A DNA stretch of 64,000 bases from Moniliella sp. 'wahieum' (lineage: Eukaryota > Basidiomycota > Moniliellomycetes > Moniliellales > Moniliellaceae). The stretch lies in contig RSEE01000001.1 in assembly GCA_003971905.1 (NCBI GenBank), positions 1 to 64,000 on the forward strand. Direction: 5' to 3'. Shown piece by piece: positions 22,156 through 33,692 of the stretch. Under the pieces are notes generated by a model that saw only the letters and a list, made by a program, of their open reading frames with translations, was not told where the DNA came from and ran no database searches. Made by a program: the position numbers and the translations under genes. Positions within the stretch are counted from its first letter, which is position 1; every line of letters starts with the position of its first letter.

Positions 22156-22307
22156 CACAATAGATTCGAGTGCGAGATCGAGCAAATACTTTTTTTGGCC
22201 TGGCTTATTTATTACGGGGCCTGCCGATTGGCGTGGGACGGATCGGGGTGCCGGTGGCCAACCAACGCTCAACGTTCAACTGAACGCCGCCCATCGACGC
22301 CGCAACC

Positions 22308-24312
22308 ATGCTGCCGTCGCTCCGGCCATCACGGCGGCTGGTTGGGCCGCCCGAAGCGCACTCGCGCCGGTTGGTCTGCGGCACGGGCGGCTTGGCCTGC
22401 GACTGCGTCCGCCGGGACTGGGGATTGGTGCGCAAGGCCGCTACGGCGCCTGGCCAGCACAGCGAGCAGCGACCCCAGTCCCACTCCAAGTCCCAGCCCC
22501 AGTCCCAGTCCCAGTCCCAGCCCCCCCCGCCCCCGCCTCCGCCCCCGGCTTGGTGAGTGGCGTGGGACCGCTGCACTCCAAGACGGGGCTCTTGCTTCGT
22601 TGCACCATCTTTGACCGCAACGGCACGGCGCGTGTGGTCAGTGGTACCTTTGACAAGTCCGCGCTGTGTGCGAGCATGGACTGGAGGTGCGGGACCTGCG
22701 CAAAATCGATTCGCGCGTGCCCAACGTTGTCCCCACCATCCTCGCTCGTCGTGGCACGTTCATGGTCAATGTGCTGCACATCCGCGCGCTCGTCAAGCAC
22801 GACACGGTCCTGCTTTTTGATGGGTACGTTTCTTTTTTGCTTTTGCTTCTGTATCCTGGTGGGCGTGCTGTAGCTGACGCTACAAGGGCAGGTACGGCGC
22901 ATCGAATACTCAACTACACAGCGCGTTTGTATACAATCTCGAGCACAACCTGCGTCTCTCCAAAGTCCGGCATGCCGGGGAACGGGTTACGGAAGATTTG
23001 CCGTATGAGTTTCGTGCACTCGAGGCCATCTTGGCAAGTGTTCTGGAGGCCCTGCACATTGAGCTCGAGGGGATTCGCCAACTCGTCTTTTCTCTCCTCT
23101 CTTCCCTCGACCAAACATTGATCGTGAAAAGTTGAGGGCACTGTTGGCGTACCGGCGCAAAGTGGGCGACCTCTTGTCCCGCTCGCGGGGCGTCAAGGGA
23201 GCTGTGGCTGAGGTATTGGAGCGACGAGGATATGGCCTTGATGCATCTTACGGATGCGGCCCATGGTCACCCTCGTACAGCTCAAAGTTTGGCGTGGCAA
23301 TACGACTCGCTCGAACTGCTGCTCGAGTCCTTTGACAAGCAGCTGGAAGAAGTCATTAGCTATACCGAGCAGATGCAGGACAACATTGGTGGGACGCAGG
23401 AAATTGTGGAACTCATCCTGGACTCGAACCGCAACCAGCTGCTCGCACTCGAATTGCACGTATCGATTGCCACGCTCGGCTTTACCGGGGGTGCGCTGAT
23501 CGCCTCGTTCTTTGGCATGAACCTGTACACGGGCTTGGAGGAGAACGCGATTGCGTTTGTCACGGTCAGTGCCTCCTCCCTTGGTCGTCGGCTTGTCCTC
23601 CATGGCTGGGATACGGAAGATCAGCAAGATTCAGCGGGTCGGACTGGGCAGTGCGCGTCGTTCACCACTGCTCTTGCCCGTGATGAGACTGCAATCGTCC
23701 CAGATCGCCCCCTGGTCCCACACGGCGGTGGCACAAAATGCAGCAGCCGGCTACGCTGCCGGTGGGCCCAACCCGTTCCTGAACTCGTCTCTGACCGGCG
23801 CGGCCCCTGCGGCGTCGGCCCCTGCGGCGTCTGCGAGAGCTGGCGAGCCGAGCGGATCCAAGCCCACCTTCTCCTCCCACGTCCACTTTGCTTGGCCACA
23901 TGGATACGCCTACAGCCCCCAGTCCCGAGGAGGGTGGTGGCACCGCATCCGTTCTCGATTGCCGCGGGGTCGCTCCCCTCATACGCCGGTACCGCGCCCG
24001 GCGGGATGGATAGGTGTGCCTACCAGCCCTGTCGTTCCGCCTTCCACGCCGGTCTCGTCCGAACTGGTGGGGGCCAAGGCATGGATCAAGACGTTGTTGT
24101 TTGGGCCCGAGCCGCCCACAGGAGAGAACACGCCGCTGGCGCCTTCGGATGCATGGGCCACCACCTACCCTGGCCCGCTCAGTCGTCCCGATTGGGTTCC
24201 GGAGTATTCCCCCTTGATTGGAGCCGGGTATAGCTCGAATCGGTGGGGAAGTTCGCGTGCGTCCAAGCGTGCGGCAGCGAACGAGCGGCAGCACGGACAC
24301 GATGGTAAGTAG
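22308..24312 (+). CDS. MRS2: Mitochondrial inner-membrane magnesium channel, CorA/Mrs2 family
   Basis: Imports Mg2+ into the matrix. Start at 22308 gives MLPSLRPSRRLVGPPEAHSR, an Arg-rich presequence, then a low-complexity Ser/Gln/Pro stretch. The conserved matrix domain begins LLLRCTIFDRNG near 22590, with VPTILARRGTFMVNVLHIRA. An intron at 22824-22891 (GTACGT...GCAG, 68 nt) falls before YGASNTQLHSAFVYNLEHNL. Then come the helices PYEFRALEAIL and IDREKLRALLAYRRKV, and the stalk VELILDSNRNQLLALELH. The first TM span ends in the invariant GMN of FFGMNLYTGLEEN near 23515. Behind the second TM (FVTVSASSL...) there is an unusually long tail of about 240 residues, rich in Ala/Ser/Pro, ending DGK at 24312. 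Breaks lie near 22555, 22670, 22980, 23112, 23215 and 23590. Confidence 0.9.
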
Positions 24313-24372
24313 CCCCCACCCCTCTTTTTGGCATTGTCTCGATCTGTATACTGCACATGCACATGTATATCC

Positions 24373-26806
24373 TCATAACCCCAATGCTACTCCTGCTGTA
24401 CCTCTCCACCGCTGTGTATGCAACTCTTCAGACACAATTTCGTTCTCCTCTGTATTGGGGGCATGGTTTGGATGAAAGGGCAGGGTGCAAAACCCGGAAA
24501 GAAAGTGGGGAGAAGTGGTGATTCTCCTTGGGCGGGACGGGCTACTCGTGGGGGGGCACAAAGGCCGCACAATGCCGAGCCCATGTTCTTGTTGCGCCAA
24601 TCGCAGGACCTCTTCCAGGGAACCAATCCATCGTGGTCTTGATCCAACTTAGCCGTGAGCTTATCCAGTTCTTCTTCGGGCGGGGCATGCTTGATAAGCC
24701 TAAGTGCCTGTGCCAGGTCTTTGACCGATACTTTACCCGTCGGACTGGCTTGGATGACATGCAAGCGGGTACCCACGTCGCGATCGTACGCTTCCAGTTG
24801 TTTGTCAATCTGCGCCACCATCTTGGCCACCCGCTTGGCCACCCGCTTGGCCACCGTGCGCGCTGCCAGCGTCGTCTTGGGCTTTGGAGAGGCAGGTTCG
24901 GTGTCCGTAGAGACGGAATCCTCCTCTGGGATGTGCCGTACACCTGTTCGAGCGCCTTCCGCCTTGATCTCCTGTTGAACCGCATGCATCTCAATCGACG
25001 CGGCAGCCAAAAGACTGGAAGAAGGGGCCGCCGCATTGGATGCGGCCGCAGCCACGCGAGCCAGGTCGAGCTCACCATCGGCTTCCGGGTCCAAGAATGC
25101 ATCGGCCGACGCGCCAGACAGTGATTCCGTGTCCCGGACCAACCGGTTGAGCTCCTCCCGTTCGCGAATGACTGAACTTTTGGCAGAAAGCAGGCTGAGC
25201 GCTTCGCCCAGCTCGGCCAGCTGTTCCTGCGTCAGGTGGATGGTCTCATCCGCTTCCGACGGGGGCGGTGGAGTGGCGGACGTAGTGGCGCCGTCTCCAC
25301 CTGAGAAGAGGGTGGGGAAGAGGGAGTGATTGCTGGAGCAGGTACACTGAGGGCGGGTATGCTAGGAGAGGAGGTAGGTTCGGCCGCTGACTGTTCATCC
25401 TGAGTGGTGGTGACGTTCTTCTTTCCTCTTCGGCCTCGCGCGCTTGTTTCTCTCCTCCTTTTCTTGCTGGGCCTCATCATGAATGAGCTCCTCCTGTTCC
25501 TTGAGCACCTCGAGACGTTCCTTGTTGGTGGCCGATGCTGGGTCAACCCGGATCTCTGCCTCGTTCAGCACCGTGTCTGGAAGCGAGGCTAGAGTCAACT
25601 CTAACGCCTTGATCGCTGGCGAAAGGGTGGATGTCTTTCGGTCTCGACCCGGTCTCGGTACTGGGCAAGCCTTGAAGAGTAAAGGCCTTGCTGAGCAAGA
25701 GAAGCGTGCCACTGATCCGTTCCTTGAGATGCAGGTTGATCCACTGATCCAGGTCACGCAGCATCGCTTCCCGACCAAAGTGAACGGTGGCCAAGCCGCC
25801 TCGGTCGAGCACCGCCTTGCGCAGCTCTTCGTCCGACAAGGTCTCGGTGCCCTCGGAGGCAAGCACCATGTCGTCTTGGCGAATGGTGGTGAGCTTGGTA
25901 CGGATTTGAAAGCGGAGGTAGGTGTCGGTGCCAAAAGCGTGGATTTGCATGTAGCGAGTGAGGGAGTTGAGTTGGGCGCGCGAAAGGTTGTCGAGCGTCA
26001 TGTCGTCGTCAAACACTTGGCTACGCGGATCACATCCTGCTGCGACGGTTCTTCGCCCGTTGAGCGCACTTTGCGGAAAAATTCACGGAACACGGCCTTG
26101 CCTTCACGCGAAGTGTCGCCCTGCATTGCTAGTCCGCCATGTTCAAGGGAAGCATGGAGGAACTTGGCCATCTCGAGCCGGACCTTGATCAGTCTCCGTC
26201 GCTTCTCCTCCACTGCAAACTTGGACTCAAACGTAGAGGGAAGCATGTTGGGAAACCTTGATCGCTACTGGCAGCAACAGCTCGGCAAACGGCACAATGA
26301 CAAACGGTACAAACGGGATCAGGCGCAGCAAGTCGGCAAACGTTCGTCGCAGTTGACGATGCTCTCGCCGACTCAAGCCATACCCGAGCACAACCCTCCG
26401 CACCAGACGAGCACTAATCCGAATCTCTTCTTTCCCAGCAACTGGTGCCATTCCAGTAATGCGCTGCCTCGTCCTGATCCCCTTCCAAGCCCGCTTCATC
26501 AGCGGCGGTTTCTTGTGCACCTTGGAATCAGGGGGGAGAGGAACAGGAGCCTGCTTTTCCTTGCCGTCCGACGAACTTTGGTTGTTCGGAACTGAATCTC
26601 CTGCCTTGGACACGGCGGTGCTGTGAAGCGACCGGGCAAGGAGGCCCACCGGGGCTCCCACCAGGACCGGGGGGCGCGCGGCGGACGCCGGTGCGCAGAC
26701 GCGGGCACGGGCGAGGACAAGGGTGGAGGAGCAATGCCAGGGGCTGCGGGACCGAGGGGCGGGCGGGGCCGCAGCAGCGGTGTGCTCCACATGGGCCGCA
26801 GCATCG
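24373..26806 (-). CDS. LETM1 / Mdm38 family mitochondrial inner-membrane protein
   Basis: Needed for mitochondrial K+/H+ (and possibly Ca2+) homeostasis and for binding mitoribosomes. The start MLRPMWSTPLLRPRPPLG at 26806 looks like a presequence. The membrane span and flank LIPFVPFVIVPFAELLLP near 26290 is the LETM1 signature. The ribosome-binding domain follows: LPSTFESKFAVEEKRRRL, LARAQLNSL-type and YMQIHAFGTDTYLRFQIR segments near 25900, ELRKAVLDRGG, and a helix with NKERLEVLKEQEELIHDE near 25500. After a variable acidic linker come an Arg/Lys/Ala repeat (AKRVAKRVAKMVAQ, 24830-24860) and an EF-hand loop DQDHDGLVPLEEV near 24610. About 750-810 residues; the stop is uncertain between 24373 and 24540 because of a C7 run. 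No intron needed. It lies tail-to-tail with MRS2. Confidence 0.88.
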
Positions 26807-26990
26807 GAGGGGAGGGGAAAGAAGAATCGGTAGAGGTGGAGGTGGAGGTGCTGAGTCGTGGGAGCGAGGGGACGGTTTGGCTGAGCGCTGGCTGAAAGTA
26901 ACGTGAGAGCTTCAACGCTTAAGCGCTGGCGCGCTGACGATTAAGCTGATTAAGTGCTGGGTTGTGCTCAGATCCAGACTTGAGGTCAAG

Positions 26991-27052
26991 CTTGAGGCTT
27001 GAAGCTTGAAGCTTGAAGATGTAACGCGGCTAACGTTTAACGTTTAACCGAA
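26991..27052. repeat. Two adjacent heptamer arrays: GCTTGAA, then TAACGTT
   Basis: Units GCTTGAG, GCTTGAA, GCTTGAA, GCTTGAA (26991-27018), a short linker with TAACGCG, then TAACGTT, TAACGTT, TAACCGA (27032-27052). Two different heptamers side by side. Confidence 0.92.
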
Positions 27053-27557
27053 CCTGTGTACTCCAACGGAGTGCTGACGCTTGGGCGCCTCTTTTGAGAT
27101 CTGAAACTGGGACCGATGAAATCCACATTGGGTACTACCCGTCCCATCCCGTCCCTTCCCATCCGGCCCTTCGCCCGCCAAAGCCGGGCAATCGTCCCAC
27201 TGTCCATGTCGTTGATCACAACATCAACTATTGCCATGGTCTGGCAGCCGGTGGCGTCGCCAACGTCCAACCCTCAAGATTCTGCTAACCCCTTAACCCT
27301 TAGGCTACCCCTTCGAATGCGTGCATCCGACCTCCCGAGCAAAAACGGAGGAATCGATTGGAGGGTAGCGCGTGAATAAAAAAATGAAAGTGCAGGGCCA
27401 GCCGGCCAAAGCGAGGCATGTCATCACGTCATGTCGTGCGCGAGGGGAGCGAAAGGAGAGGCAGAGCGGTCCAAAGGATAGCCCAGGTGGGAACAAGTAG
27501 GTAGACCAGGAAGTAGACCAATAGGTAGCCACACAAAACGAAGGGAGCGTGCGTAGA

Positions 27558-27576
27558 GGGGGGGGGGGGGGGGGGG
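27558..27576 (+). repeat. G19 homopolymer
   Basis: Uninterrupted run of about 19 G. The true length is uncertain, given the G/C-run errors elsewhere. Confidence 0.85.
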
Positions 27577-27657
27577 TAAAGAGAACAGGAGAACGTAGCA
27601 GCTGCCACAACCCATAACCAGTCTGTCCATCTCGGGACGAAGAAAGCAGCGAAGCAC

Positions 27658-30600
27658 TCACAGTGTCGCGGACCTTTCCCCGTTCTCGGCTCTCAATGCC
27701 CCGTGGCCCTGCGACGAAAGATCGAGGCCAAAAGGCGACGTTTGGGCGTCGAGGCCGTGGGTCAGGCAAGGGCAGCATGTCCATCGCGGGTCCACCCCGC
27801 CGGGCGCGGGGAACACCTCGGGCCCTGGGATGGACGGGGCCGACTTGGTGCCCGACGCACCAGCACCAGCACCGTCACCTACTGGTCCTGAGGACCGACC
27901 CGGGTGGGGAACCAAGGCGGTGGATCGGTGCTCGTCGTTGGGGGGCGGAGATAGGGACGGAGACAGGGGAGTCAGGGTGCAAGTGAGAGTGGGAGTGGGA
28001 GTGCTTGAGCGAAGCCAAGGGACGTAAGGAGCGTTGGGGCAGGCGTGTGTCGCTGTGAGAGCGAGGGGGGTACGGTGGTGCGTCGGCCTGGGCGGGGGAG
28101 GGGCATCGGACGACGCGCCGTTCGTTCCGCCCAGCGATGGGATGGCGGTCGAAGAGGAGAGGGCGAGCGATGGGCTGGGTGGATGGGGAGGTGTGGTGGT
28201 ATGGGTCAAGGTACCCGTCCCATAGGGGAGGGGAAAGGTGGCCGTGTGCTTATTGGGCCGGGCCTGGGTGGGAGGAAAGCGGGTGGTACGGGATGGGGCA
28301 AAGGAGAGCTGCTGTTTCCCGTCCAGGAAAGGTGGGAAGGGTGGGGAGACGTCGGGTGGGGGTGGGTGTAGAGTGCCGGATCAAGGTACGTGTTGGGCAG
28401 TCCAAGCCGGCTGGCTGCGTCCCCAGTGGGTGGGTCTGGTCCGGTGGGAAGCGCGATGCTCGGAGGAGGATAGGGCGGGGGGTCGAGGTGGCGCGTGGGC
28501 GGTAGCTTGCGGCGGCCGGATGGCAGGGGCAGGCGAGGCGTACGCCTGCTCCGGCTTGGAAGGCGGCGGGTCGGCCCGCTGGGTGGCGGAAGAGTACTCG
28601 GCAAGAAAGTTGCTCGCCCAAAGCGACAGTTCGAGCGCCGTGAGAGGTTGCTGTTTGTGCTGCGTCGAGAGCGCATGGAGGGAAGCCCCGGACAAGAGGT
28701 CGGGGAGGGTGCCTCCCGGCCCAACTTCCAGAAACGGATGGCGCGCCTCTTCCTGCACACTCCCCGACGGGCCGGTGCGCAGCATGGAAGTACTGGCGTG
28801 GGCGCGCGGATGGGGAAGGCGCTCCATGGGGCCAGTGCTGATGTTGTCAGTGGGTTCGTCCTGCGGCGCAGGCTGGCGACTCTGGGACGCCGAGGTGGCG
28901 CGTCGTCGCCCAGGCCGCATCGCAAACAACTCGGGGTCCACCCATTCGCGCGAAGAGGAGAAGGGATCGTCACGGTTATACTCGGGGGTAGTCATGCCGC
29001 TTGTCAACCCCATGGGGGCGGGAGTGGGGGCGGATGGGCGAGAAACCGACGATGGATGGATGACATAGGTCGGGCCAATCATCGACGAAAAGGAGGTCGA
29101 AGGACGACGCGACAGTCCCACGCCACCGCCTGACGAAGGTTGGTGACCAAAGGTTGTTGGGGTGGATCGGCGCATGCGGAGGTCGGACCACGATGCCCGG
29201 GCGGACAAGTCATGCCCACTGTGCGACATGGGCAAGTTCGGGGCTGAAGGGACCCCCCGTAGCGTCCGGAACGCCGCGCCTCTTGGTTGGGACGCAAGGG
29301 GACGCAAAGGCGAGGATTGGGAGAATGTCTGTTGGTCGTTGGGTTGGAACCCCAGCTGAGAACGGAATGGATGGTTTCCTTTTTCTATCCCCCTCCCCTT
29401 TCGGTACGCTTCCTCCTCCTCCTCTTCTTCCTCTTCCTCGACGGGATGAGCCAGGACGCCTCCAACCCCCCTCGGGTGTGGAGGCAGGGCCGAGAGGGAG
29501 TACCCTCGTGGTCGGCTCGCCATCTGGCTCGAGCGAAGATCGGAAGAGGAATGAGGTCGGTTCAAGGTACGGGGAGACCGGTCCGAGTGGTCGGTCCGAG
29601 TGGCGGCCGCCGAGAGGGAGGGGCTTCGATAGAGACGCGGAGTGGCCCGTCGTTCGGGGGTAGCAAACACATCGGGAGAGAAGAGCAGTGCCTCGAGTTC
29701 CGGGGTTTGAGGGGTTCCGCCCTGTGCTCGCAACGAGTACGATACCCGAGATTGCGGTGGGGAGGAGGAGGGCAACGCATTGAGTTCATGGGATGGTGAC
29801 AGGGGGGAAGGAGTAGGCTTGCCCGGCGTCGCACGCGGTGTCGCGACAGGAGACGATGTTAAGGAAGAAGACGAGGGGAAGATCCTGAGGTGCGGGGGTA
29901 TAGCATGGGTTACGCCAGTTCCCGTGGTAATACACGTATCTGCCTCTGATACCGTGCTGAGGCGAGAGGAGGAGTGGGTCGGTCGAAGTAGTTTTCCTGC
30001 GGATGTGGGGAAGCGAGTCGGACCTTGATCCACTTGGTCGAGTTCCTCTTGCTCCGTCCGTGTCGGGCAAGACGCCAGCCGCCTCAAACGAGGAAACAGC
30101 AGCACGAGAACCTGGAACCTGCTTTGGTGCTGCCTGCGCATGCACACCCAAGACGTGTAGCTTGGCGTCGATATCAGAGCCATGGGTGGATTGGGAAGGA
30201 AGACTGCGCGTGTCGTTGGTACAGGGACCGGGATCAGGAGGCCCAGCCGTTGCTGCCTGGGCACACACTCCCACTTGCCCCGTGTCGCTTTTAGGGAGAG
30301 GAGTAAACCGACATTGGGTGGGGGTACGAGGATGCCAGTAGAAAGCGTCAAGTCACTGTGGCCTCCATCCGAATCATAGGCCCAAGGCCGCTTTGCTCCG
30401 CGGATCCGCCGCGCTCGCTGCCGCGGGCTGGTCTTACTCGACGAGGTGGGAGATTCGCCGCAGGGCAAGCCAGGCGTGCGAGGGGAAAGGAGGGAGGAGG
30501 AAGCAACAGTGGAAGTACCAATGGAAGTAGGACGAGCGTCGCGCGAAGCAAGCGAGGGAGGAAAGGATGTGTCCGAGGGAAAGCTGCTGGGCGTCGGCAT

Positions 30601-31424
30601 CCTGCGTTTCTGCATGGTGGTAGCCGTGTGTCCCGGGCGAATGGGCGGTGGCCGGGCGGGCGGATCGCGGGAGGGCGAGGGCGAGGGCAGTGGTATGACT
30701 GTCGCGCGTTCGGTAAACGGATCATCGTGGGTCTCGCCCAGCTCCCCATCGCGCTTGGGGGTTACACTAGACCGGGCCGAGGCACGTTCGAGCGAGCTCT
30801 CGTGGTATCGGTCCCTCGCATGGCGAGCTGGAGCCGGTGTGTCGTCTGTTGGTTTGCTGTTGGGACTGCTCAAGCCGGATGGGGAGGTGGCATCCCGCGG
30901 GAGGACGATCATGTCCCAGCGATTGGTAGCCTGAACTTGAAGCTAGACAGAGGAGAGGGGCAGGCGAGACGGGTTAGGATTGGAGCGCAAGTGAGGCAGG
31001 AAAGCGCAAGCGCAAACACAACGTACCGCGCGACTGTGCTGGGCCAGCCGGTCCGCAGTCAGGGCATACGTGGGGGCAACGCGGTGCACAGCGACCTTGC
31101 CGCCAGCGAGCAATTTGAACTGGGGCGAGGCCGAGTCGGGGGCGGAAGAGGCCATCTGGCGAGCCTCGATCTCAGCCTCGACCTGCAGCGCCTCGAAAAG
31201 TCATGGTCCGACGCGCGCGCCCAGGCATGTTGGCCATAGACGTCGACGGTGGCCAGTTCGGCGGCGCGCTCGGCGCAGTCAGGGCAGTCGGGATGGGCAG
31301 AAGGGCGTTGGGTGGGGAGCAGGGGCGGAGGCGGGTGGGGGGGCGAGGGGGGGCGAGCGTCCAAGGGCTGGGCGGTGGCAAAGGTGTCTGCGCTGGAGGA
31401 GCTGGAGCGATGGGGGTGGTGCAT
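27658..31424 (-). CDS. Long unrecognised Ser/Pro-rich protein
   Basis: I do not recognise this protein. The most conserved-looking part is the N-terminus: from 31424, a His/Pro/Ser-rich start leads to CPDCAERAAELATVDVYGQ (a C-x2-C pair), then LFEALQVEAEIEARQ, an amphipathic helix, and FKLLAGGKVAVHRVAP. An intron at 30943-31026 (GTACGT...CTAG, 84 nt, phase 0) joins LAQHSRA to LQVQATNRWDM. Over 900 residues of low-complexity Ser/Pro/Arg sequence follow, with an 11-residue Glu run (EEEEEEEEEEE) near 29400-29430 and repeated SAPNL / S-x-S-D motifs that could be phosphorylated. The reading continues through frame changes to 27658. Such long disordered proteins are common in basidiomycete signalling or cortical proteins, but function is unknown. 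Confidence 0.6.
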
Positions 31425-31643
31425 GAGCTTGTGGTGGAGGGGGGGCGGACAAAGGAGAGCTGAGATGTGAGAGCGGAGACTGCGATGGCACAAACGCTTG
31501 CCCCAACCGCGGCGGGGCCAGGGATGAAGGGCGGCAAGGCGAGGAGGGCAGTGGCGGGCAGTGGCGCAGACAGAATGGAGGGCAGAAGACAGAGAACGGA
31601 GAACGGAGGCCTGCGATGGGATTCCTGCCGATGGTCAAGGTGC

Positions 31644-31702
31644 GATGGGGATGATGAGGATGATGGGGAGGATGAGGATGATGGGGATGATGGGGATGAT
31701 GT
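31644..31702. repeat. GATGATGGG-type microsatellite, period about 9
   Basis: Irregular GATGAGGAT / GATGATGGG units over about 60 bp. Confidence 0.85.
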
Positions 31703-31790
31703 CGAGTAGGTGGCTCCTTGCTGGCTACGCGTTGCGAGGGCTCTACCTTGCTAGGTACTCGGACCTGGTGACTTGAAGCTGGAGGTGACG

Positions 31791-31836
31791 GTGACTACGT
31801 GACTATGTGACTACGCGACTACGCGACTAGGCGACC
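31791..31836. repeat. Period-8 array, GTGACTAC
   Basis: Units GTGACTAC, GTGACTAT, GTGACTAC, GCGACTAC, GCGACTAG, then GCGACC. A one-base-longer relative of the GTGACTA heptamer found at 61.7 kb. Confidence 0.9.
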
Positions 31837-32341
31837 AGCCTGACGTTTGTTTGCACGTACAAACGGCTGCCCGAAAAGACGCCGCCTCGGCGGTGCTAGT
31901 GATTAGTCCTGAATGTGAATAGTGTTCGCTGTGTTGGGTTGTGTTCCGCGGGGAGCAGCGCAATCGATGTCCCACACACCAAAGACGCCTTGCCTCAGCG
32001 CCTCAGCACTCAGCCAGCCTCAGCGTCTCAACCTGCTGCCTCAGCGGGTCCACTACACTGATGTACTGGGTACTGCGTCCTGGTCCTGATGCACTGATGG
32101 ACAACCCACAAGGCCCAAGACACTCCACGTGTGGGAAGGCGTCTCTTCTGTCTCTGCGCTGCCCTGGGCCTCCCGTACACAGACTGAGTACTGATCGATG
32201 ATCGACAAACCAGACCACAATGCCCCACATCTCCTCTGCGCGCCCAGGCTGGCCGCCAGCACGCGATCGGAGGCTGCCCGCCAGCACAGACGCAACGCGT
32301 GGCATGTGTGGCTGGTGTTGCTTTGAGCTTTGGCCGCCGAT

Positions 32342-32390
32342 CCAACGCCCAACGTCCAACGTCCAACGTCCACCGCCCACCGTCCACGTG
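32342..32390. repeat. Heptamer array, CCAACGT drifting to CCACCGT
   Basis: Seven units in register: CCAACGC, CCAACGT three times, CCACCGC, CCACCGT, CCACGTG. Substitutions never disturb the 7-bp phase. Confidence 0.95.
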
Positions 32391-32774
32391 CTCCACGGGC
32401 ACGGCCAGTGTCCCATTGAGCCTGTCGCAGCACGCATCCTGCGCATCGTGCCCACGCTCTCCCGCAAGTCCGCCGTTAAACGTTAAAAAAACGCGGCCCG
32501 CCAGCTCCTGCCGCCGCTTGGTTGCCATCGCGGCCCCAATCCCCGGTCAGGTCACGCTGATCACCTGTTGCCGCCAGACAGCCCAGGCGCTGGCTGCGCA
32601 GTTGCACCTGGAAGATGCTTCCGAAGCGCAGTGGACACTGGCCCCCTGCCACCCGTGCGCGGCGTGGCATGGCACATGCCGTGGCGCTCTGCTGCGCTCG
32701 GCTGCCCTCCCGCGCCCCCGAGCGCCCTGCTCCACACAGCATGGCGCCAGTGTTGCGTATCTCTCCCCCCTCTG

Positions 32775-32823
32775 CAATCTGCAATCTGCAATCGATAATC
32801 GACAATCCGTAATCGACAATCTC
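32775..32823. repeat. Heptamer array, CAATCTG drifting to TAATCGA
   Basis: Seven units in perfect register: CAATCTG, CAATCTG, CAATCGA, TAATCGA, CAATCCG, TAATCGA, CAATCTC. Positions 2-5 (AATC) are constant while positions 1, 6 and 7 vary. Confidence 0.95.
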
Positions 32824-32880
32824 CCCTTTTGGTCCGGAGCAGGGCCAGTTTCAATATCAGATCCCCTCGGCCGTATCGCA

Positions 32881-32901
32881 TAACGCGTAACGCGTAACGC
32901 C
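32881..32901. repeat. Heptamer array, unit TAACGCG
   Basis: TAACGCG, TAACGCG, TAACGCC. Only 58 bp from the preceding heptamer array. Confidence 0.9.
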
Positions 32902-33692
32902 TACGACGAGCCACGGGGATCGACGGTCCGCTTGGCTTTTTTCTCGGACGGGTGGAACAGCAGAGGCCCCAGGAGCAGTCTGTCAGATCTCAGAGACGGA
33001 GGGGACAAGCACCAGGTCGTTCGTGGGAGGAAACAGCGAGCCAGCGGGCAGGCAACGAGTGCAAAAGATGGAAGAGCGACGTAAGCCAAAAGCCAAAAGC
33101 CAGGCCAACCCGTCGTCCATCCACATTCCACGAGCATCACCTGCATCACCCCCATCACAAGCCAACAGCACACTATTACGACAGAAGGCAGACTAGCCAT
33201 ATGATTGTCGTGGGCAAGACGCCTGTCACCATGTCACCCACATTTCACAAGAACGCCACAGCGAGAGAACGTTTGTCACCTGTTTGCTCCTCATCTGCAA
33301 CATCGATCTCTTCGCCAGCAGGAGTATACATGCAGGTTGCGAGGTGTATTACTTGTATCTGAGAAAACCGAGTACAGAGGATAGGTTTTGATCGTCACAC
33401 GTTGAATGAGGCCTGGACAGGTTAGAGACGATGAGGGGTCTCCTAGATCCGAAAACCTTTTATACACGCTGCTGTTGGAGGTTAACCGAGAGCAGCCATG
33501 ATGGGAAGTATACTACCCGCTCCACCTCTGGCCTAGTCCTCGGCCCCCCTTTCGCCCTGCGACACGAACCGGTGGGGGTACGGCATTCTCTCCGTGACGA
33601 AAGACACTTGGTACGCAAGTACTATGTAAGGATCGATCAATCTGCCACCCGTCTTCGTTCCGTCTGCCGCTGCGCTACTCGACCTGTGCCAT

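Larger units (their letters stand above)
26807..27657. other. Intergenic, LETM1 upstream region
   Basis: No gene seen. Contains the double heptamer array at 26991-27052 and a G19 run at 27558-27576. Confidence 0.5.
31425..33692. other. Intergenic region with a cluster of short tandem arrays
   Basis: About 2.3 kb with no supported gene. Holds a GATGATGGG-type microsatellite, a period-8 array, and three heptamer arrays (listed separately). The stretch 33100-33690 shows nothing further. Confidence 0.5.
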
